Position numbers and translations under genes: made by a program
Assembly (NCBI RefSeq): GCF_003576645.1
Contig: NC_044917.1
Location: 6,262,252 to 6,326,251, forward strand
DNA: 64,000 nt
Direction: 5' to 3'
DNA from: Ipomoea triloba
Taxonomy: Eukaryota; Streptophyta; Magnoliopsida; Solanales; Convolvulaceae
Shown here: positions 58,441 through 64,000 of the stretch, in pieces
Numbering within the stretch: the stretch's first letter is position 1
How the letters are laid out: each line of letters opens with the position of its first letter
The notes under the pieces: model-generated
Database searches by the model: none
Told to the model about the DNA's origin: nothing
The model's input: only the letters and a program-made list of their open reading frames with translations

Positions 58441-60725
58441 ATTAATATGGCCAACACTTTGCAATTTAATTGGGCCAGCCTAGTACGAACGGGACTAGTC
58501 TGAGTACGATATGGACTTAAAGGTACTTCCTATACATAGAGTATGATCAGGACGCCTCGTCGTCTAACCCCCAAATATTGTTTTAGATATTGCACACAGA
58601 GAACACAGAGAACTCACTGCGCACAAGGAGCCCCTCTCACTGCCGCTGGTAAGACTCGATCTCTTGTCTCTTCTCTCAAATTTCATCCATGTGATCAGTT
58701 GAGCTGCCTAGCCAACATAATTACAATTTTTTGCATACCTAATTCTCTCATTCCAACCAAATGCCTTGTAAGTTTCTTGATAATTTTTTTTTTTTTTTTT
58801 TTTTTTGGAGAACTAGAGAGAAAATATTTTTAAAACATGTAAATGTTTACTTTTGAAAGTCTCCATCTATCATAAGTTATTGCTAAATAGATAAGAGTTC
58901 TAGTATATGTACTCCCAAATTCTACTTCCCAACTTTTACTTACTGACATGGTAGAGAATATGAGTTATTTTCGTCATGTGAGTCCCAAGAATAATATCTA
59001 AATCAAGAATTTGAGAGTGCGTAGAATTTGATTTAGACACTTTTCTTTAGACCAATATGATGAAAATAATCAATTCTTGTTTACCACATTAGGGAGTATG
59101 TAGAACTCCTTTTGTATTTCTCATCCAATCTCTTACTTATGACATGTCATTATCTATTGGTATCTAAATTTCTTTCTTAATTAGTTGTTGGGTTAGTCAA
59201 ATTCATATCTTGAAAGAAAGAGTGGAGGGAAATTCATGAGGTGAGTAAAGCATTTTCCATAGAGAATATACTCAACAATGGTCAAATTTAATAATTTTAT
59301 TATTATTATTTTTGGCTTTTAAACTATCATCTTATCTTAATGAATATACATAAAATACTGTAATGACCGACACCCAATCCCATAACTTTAAATATGATGG
59401 CACTCACCGACAGTTTATCCCAACACGAAAATAATGAAATCATTAATGTCATTTGCCTTCCCTCTCAATAGGCTTTAAGTGTGAGCAACTTTTGATATAG
59501 TTAAAGTAGATTTTAAAAATAAATAACAAAATGTCTTCAAAAAATAAATAACAAAAAGTTGCAGCAAAAGAGTGCTCAAGTGGCTAAGTGAACACGAAAT
59601 AAGTGCCGTAAGTAAATGTTTAACATCTATGTTTAATTGAGTTATCATAATTTATATTCTCTCAAATACTCTGTCAGGTCGGAGTGTAGGAATCCTTGGG
59701 GCAGGGGATTCAAACTTTTGAAAAGAAATAGAAAATAATTTTTGTATTAGAAATTTACCAATTTGAATTTTGCCACTCTTTTGGTCAAATCCGTCATATA
59801 AGATATTTCTAGTGTGATTTATTATACGGGAGCAAGGTTACGTAATTAAAAAAAATTGAAATAAAAATTAATTTTCAGTCCATTCAAATTACTATGGATT
59901 GTATTAGAAGAGTAAAATAAAAGTTGATTTATTGATTATTTAAATAGTCAATTTGTCTTTTAATTTGTTCAAATGTAATATTCGAATTATGTCATCAATT
60001 TGGTTGGAGGAAAGTTAATTAATAATGTGGTTGGAAGCAAAGTTTTTTGAGAGTATTATTGTAATTTCAGTCCATTATCATTGTCTATCCTTTCACATAC
60101 TTGGAGAAACACATTTCAAACATTTGTCATTTTGTGAAAGCGTCAATTGTTTTGATTGGTATTCATAACTAAAGAAAAACACATGTTTGTTAGTTGGTCC
60201 ACTGATTAAAACATGATGACCAATAGTACACACGGCTTTAGGTGGGTTTTTATTGTATTTTATTTTTATTTTGTGTGTAGGGGAGGGGGTTGTACACTTG
60301 TACTACTATAAATTTAAACATTGTATTTGGCATTTCCAAATTCCAACAAAATTGATTCTTTATATGAATGTGTGTCCATTCAATTACATATTTATCATTT
60401 GTATATTATATGTTTAAAATCTCAACCTATTCGAATTCTTTGGATCATTTGAAATCAATGTCATATATTTTCAATTAAAAAATAACCACGGTTAATTTAA
60501 CTCACAAAAATTGTCCAGAAGAATCAATCAAATATTCATTTTGAGAAATTGTATACAATGCTCAAGCCCCTATACAACTAATCACAATCGCTTTATGCAC
60601 CTCCTAGCTACACTCATATTTTCACTAATCTGGTTCGCCTTATCAGAGAGATTTATCTATCTTAGGGGTAAGCTATAACTTTTTAAATAAACACTAACTT
60701 TTTGGATAATTGTAAGCGCTTGATC
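58408..60725. other. Intergenic, mostly AT-rich
   Basis: No complete gene. A possible orphan exon ends at 58649 (CCGCTG|GTAAGACT) after a GC-balanced stretch from about 58545. A poly-T lies at 58778-58805. A family C SINE-like copy is at 59568-59715. Confidence 0.5.
59568..59715 (+). mobile_element. SINE-like repeat, family C
   Basis: Opens with the A-box-like GTGCTCAAGTGGCTAAGTGA, then the blocks shared with 50236-50350, and closes with GGGATTCAAACTTTTG, where a B box would sit. Probably tRNA-derived. Confidence 0.5.
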
Positions 60726-61718
60726 TTAACACTTCTCGTTTGAGAATAGAAAGCTAATTGAGGGAACTCTGCTTCTCATAATTCCCAAGATATCCGATGC
60801 AGTTGGCCTTAAGCTTGGAGAATCCCCAAGGCAAAGAGCCGCAATGGAAGCCACAGCCTTAGCTTCATCCACCTCGTACTCCCCGGCTAGGCGCCGGTCC
60901 ACCATTTCGGCAACCTTAGATTCATCCTTCAACATCGGACCAACTTTGGATATCAGTCTCACGTTACCGTCCGAAGAAACGGCTTCCAAACCCGTAATTA
61001 GCTCGAGAAGAATGACTCCGAAGCTATAAACATCGCTCTTTTTAGTTGCAATTCCGGTCCTCAAGTAGTGCGGGTCGGTGTAGCCCGGAGAACCAAACAT
61101 CGTCATCCTCGTCCGGTTCGGCGGCTGAACCGTGGACGAGAATCCCACCTTGGCCGACCCGTAATCGCAGAGCTTACAGTTCAGCTCCGAATCCAACAAA
61201 ATATTCGAGCCTTTAAGGTCGCCATGGACTATTTGGGGATCGCATTTCTCGTGGAGATATTCCAGGGCTTGGGCTAGCTGGAACGCTATTCCCATCCTGT
61301 TTTTCCATGGCAAAACAGAGCCTTTCCCGTGAAGCTTCTCCTGAAGCGTTCCATTCGGGACATACTCGAAAACGAGAACACCTTCTTCTACACTTTCATA
61401 TCCCTCATCGGAGTAACCTAGTATTTTCACTATGTTGTCGTGTCGGATCCTCTGCAGGATTTCGAGTTCTTGTTTATACATATTGTGTAGCCGCTTGGTG
61501 CTTGTGTCAATGATTTTGATCGCTCCCAGGCTAGAATCTGGGAATTTGCCCAGATACACTGTGCTGAACCCTCCAAACGCCATTACTCGGGACCGGGAGA
61601 AATCCATTGTGAGTTTTTGGATTTCTTTCCTCGTTAGCCTCCTCGGCCCTGCTGATTCTTTCGTGTTCTTAACTGGTTTCCTCTTCCAAGACTTTAGCCC
61701 TAAGCAACCAAACGCCAT
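60726..61718 (-). CDS. Receptor-like cytoplasmic kinase (At1g33260-like)
   Basis: A 330-aa Ser/Thr kinase in one exon, with no signal peptide or membrane segment, so it is cytoplasmic or membrane-tethered; C5 near the N-terminus could be acylated. Kinase motifs in order: glycine loop FGGFSTVYLG (48-57), ATP lysine K68 in GAIKII, helix-C glutamate E84, catalytic loop HGDLKGSN (165-172), metal motif DYG (185-187) in place of DFG, GSPGYTDPHY activation segment, and SDVYSFGVILLEL. The catalytic Asp (D167) and Asn (N172) are kept, but the HRD arginine is G, making it a non-RD kinase. It resembles the probable receptor-like kinases At1g33260/At4g10390, whose roles are poorly defined. The start MAFGCLGLKSWK is the only ATG before the domain. 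Confidence 0.9.
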   Translation of the reverse strand: MAFGCLGLKSWKRKPVKNTKESAGPRRLTRKEIQKLTMDFSRSRVMAFGGFSTVYLGKFPDSSLGAIKIIDTSTKRLHNMYKQELEILQRIRHDNIVKILGYSDEGYESVEEGVLVFEYVPNGTLQEKLHGKGSVLPWKNRMGIAFQLAQALEYLHEKCDPQIVHGDLKGSNILLDSELNCKLCDYGSAKVGFSSTVQPPNRTRMTMFGSPGYTDPHYLRTGIATKKSDVYSFGVILLELITGLEAVSSDGNVRLISKVGPMLKDESKVAEMVDRRLAGEYEVDEAKAVASIAALCLGDSPSLRPTASDILGIMRSRVPSISFLFSNEKC

Positions 61719-62104
61719 GACAGAAAGCCAAACCCAGGAATGAGAACAGAGAGTTAGTGATTGATAGGTACTAAGTGGAGAGGTGGGGGTGGTTTAAAAG
61801 AGAGAGGTGGCGGTGGAGTGAGAAGTGAGGGTGGTGGGTGGATCCAGGGCGTGCGAAATAGCGGAGAAGGAGGGAAGAGAAAGAAGCCAAAATAGATAAC
61901 ATAAAAGAAATGTAAACAATCCGCAGTTCGATCACTAACAATTTTGTGTGTGAAAATTAATCTCACTAAAAATTTAGGATTACTGAGAGATTTTACTGTT
62001 GGTTTTAGGATGACAAGTTAGGACAAAGTAATTACAATTGTATTAAACTCTGAACTTTCTACATGTGACCTTAGAAGGAAACTATCCAAACCACCATAAA
62101 TACT
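61719..62104. other. Upstream region of the kinase gene
   Basis: Just upstream, the minus strand is strongly pyrimidine-rich (CCACCCCCACCTCTCCAC, CCCTCCTTCTCCGC), typical of a 5' UTR or core promoter. No clear TATA box is seen. Confidence 0.4.
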
Positions 62105-62340
62105 GTGCCATATGAATTAGGAAAGAATCCCACTAAATCTGTCAAGAATTCTCAATTTGCCGCCTCTGAGTACCGCACTCAGCCGAGCATCGCAACTAGA
62201 CTACCTACCTCAAGAGGGCTGCTCGGGCATTCGTACGCAACCCATCTACTGAAAAGCAGTAGTCGGTCAGTAAGCTCTAGATACCAAGGGCTCTCTAGGC
62301 TGGATACCCTGCTCGGGGTCTCCATCATTTACGAATCATA
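62105..62340. other. GC-richer block of unknown origin
   Basis: A 235-bp block (CCGCCTCTGAGTACCGCACT, GGGCTGCTCGGGCATTCG, CTGGATACCCTGCTCGGGGT) stands out from the AT-rich surroundings. It is open in one plus-strand frame but matches no protein I recognise. It may be a piece of a retrotransposon. Confidence 0.4.
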
Positions 62341-64000
62341 AGGTCTCTTTGCGTCCAAATTATACAAGTAAAGAGTAGGAACCTAAGAACTGATCGAGTA
62401 ACTAATGACGAAATAAAATCACTCACAATTTATCTTCTCTAATAACTCTTTGAACAAAAATTTTAAAGCCTTAGAATTAATCTGATCCTAAACTAATAAA
62501 CTTAATATATTTTAAAAAAAATGTAAAAGGGAACAGGAGCAAAAGGAACAAAGAAACAAAGAGCCCCACCACCCACGGACAACTATACTATTTGCTTGAG
62601 ACTCGTGTGGATTTGAGATCTTACACATATACTCCCTCCTTTGACCCCTTTTATATTAATTTATATATGTTAATTTATATTATGATCGGTCGGTCAGTCA
62701 CTTGTTGGAAGCCGCTCTTGGTTTATAGTTTCCCAAACCAGAGATTTTAATAGTAATAAACATTATTGGCAATATATTAATTATGAGTACGTACGTCTCC
62801 GCGTCCATAAGATCACATCATTATTAATTTGAATTGAAGATTAGGTAATAGGTAACCATTTTAGATTTCCACCAATTTATAATTTGTTATTCAATTTTAT
62901 TCAAAAATAAAATCACTATCCATATTTAATTATTATCCTGTTCACATTTACTATTTTAATTTGTCTCTTCTTGGATGAAAAATTGAGAGAATATGCTGAT
63001 AAGACTCATGACCAAATGTAATAATATGAAAAATTGCATCTTTGGTCTTTGAGTTTTTTTTTTTTTTTTTAAATGAAAAAGATTGCAATCGATCAATCAC
63101 TACACTAGAAATAATATTTGAAACTCGTAGTCACTACCTCCTTTGTGACTTTAGCCGACAAAATATTATAAAGAAATAAACTAGTTTAGGTTGTTTCTGT
63201 CTCTAACGAAGAAGACTAACACACAATAGTTCCTATTGGGAATCGAATTTGAAAACTTTTGATTATCAAGCCAGCTGTTTGACTAATTTGATTGAGATTG
63301 TTCCCATAATTGTTGAATTTAATTAAGGTAGTATTAGATTCAGTCATTATGTTATGAGTTTCATTACTCTTCATTTTTAAGTGAAAAAAGTGTCAAATTA
63401 CTCATTGAGTATGAAGAATAATACAATTGAATCTTCTAATTGAAAAAAAAATCTGCTAACTAGTAAAATAATATACAATTAGGTTTTAATATTAACTATT
63501 TAATAAGTTAATGGTTTTTTCAATTAAGGACCCAATTACATTATTCATTATTCATTATATTATAATGACCATAATGGGGTCATTATGACATTTTTTTTTA
63601 ATTTTAAAAATGGTCTATAGTTTTGCATATTTAATTACTAAGTCGTGAAATTAGAATGTGAGTAATGAGTTGGGTGGAAAAAATAAATATAAAAGGTAAA
63701 AATTTTATTATTAATTTTTTAGAAAATAAAATTTTAACCAAGCCGTTAACAGAAACAATGAAAATGTTATGGTACTGAGAACTTAGAGATTCAATGTGAT
63801 AACATATATATAATTATAAAACTTAAATCTACTATTATCTTACTTAAAAATCAAAATCGCAATTATCCTAATGTAATATCCACTTGATAGTTGATAGGAA
63901 TGGGCATGCGGAATTAGAATATAGAGAAATCATAAACCACCATTAAGCAAGTTGTTAGTACGTAGCTTTCTGCTTTTTGAGAGTAGATTAGACTGATTAG
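62341..64000. other. Intergenic, AT-rich
   Basis: I see no gene, RNA or complete element here. There is a poly-T at 63054-63070, and a short inverted pair of ATTATTCATTATTCATTAT-type words lies near 63540-63560. Confidence 0.5.

Noticed and set aside
61432..61743. 103-codon plus-strand frame opposite the kinase
   Set aside because: It is antisense to a well-supported kinase exon and has no domain.

Overview
The window is nuclear DNA of a flowering plant, almost certainly a eudicot. It is AT-rich, has short GT-AG introns, and carries typical plant genes separated by long gene-poor stretches full of small transposons. The closest gene matches I can recall are Arabidopsis proteins. The species cannot be named from the sequence; an asterid is my guess only.

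Layout: 1-2307 (-) holds most of a plastid-targeted bile acid:sodium symporter family transporter (BASS1 type), whose last exon lies off the left edge. A Harbinger-like element with a GC-rich tandem duplication sits just upstream of it (2486-3690). A tRNA-Leu(CAG) gene is at 4770-4850 (-). 5450-7832 is a cluster of small inverted-repeat elements. 8886-11967 (+) is a UDP-L-rhamnose synthase (RHM). It is tail to tail with a 17-exon trehalose-6-phosphate synthase of class I (TPS1), 12676-20446 (-). 21.5-33.4 kb has no gene I can support and includes a 978-base gap.

33479-35467 (-) is an intact single-exon BED-finger hAT-transposase-derived gene. 42905-45019 (-) is HEI10, the RING/coiled-coil crossover factor of meiosis. 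Between them is a Mutator-like element (38170-39708) with a perfect 10-bp target duplication and nine exact 130-bp tandem units, each with an internal hairpin. 50608-53971 (+) is a double B-box protein of the BBX22/LZF1 type with a G-box upstream. 60726-61718 (-) is a single-exon receptor-like cytoplasmic kinase.

Assembly quality matters here. Sequence on either side of the N at 36590, the 25-N run at 41293-41317 and the N at 56676 is duplicated almost exactly (1.76, 1.78 and 1.49 kb). These look like overlapping contig ends that were abutted instead of merged, each time beside an inverted or tandem repeat. The second half-copies of the BED gene and of HEI10 are therefore probably not real paralogues.

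The genes do not form a pathway. They are ordinary unlinked plant loci: plastid transport, cell-wall and flavonoid sugar supply, trehalose-6-phosphate signalling, meiotic recombination, light signalling and a kinase. I found no clearly new multi-gene system. The most unusual structures are the hairpin tandem array inside the Mutator-like element, a 7-nt terminal HEI10 exon whose use decides the stop codon, and several families of tRNA-like SINE repeats.
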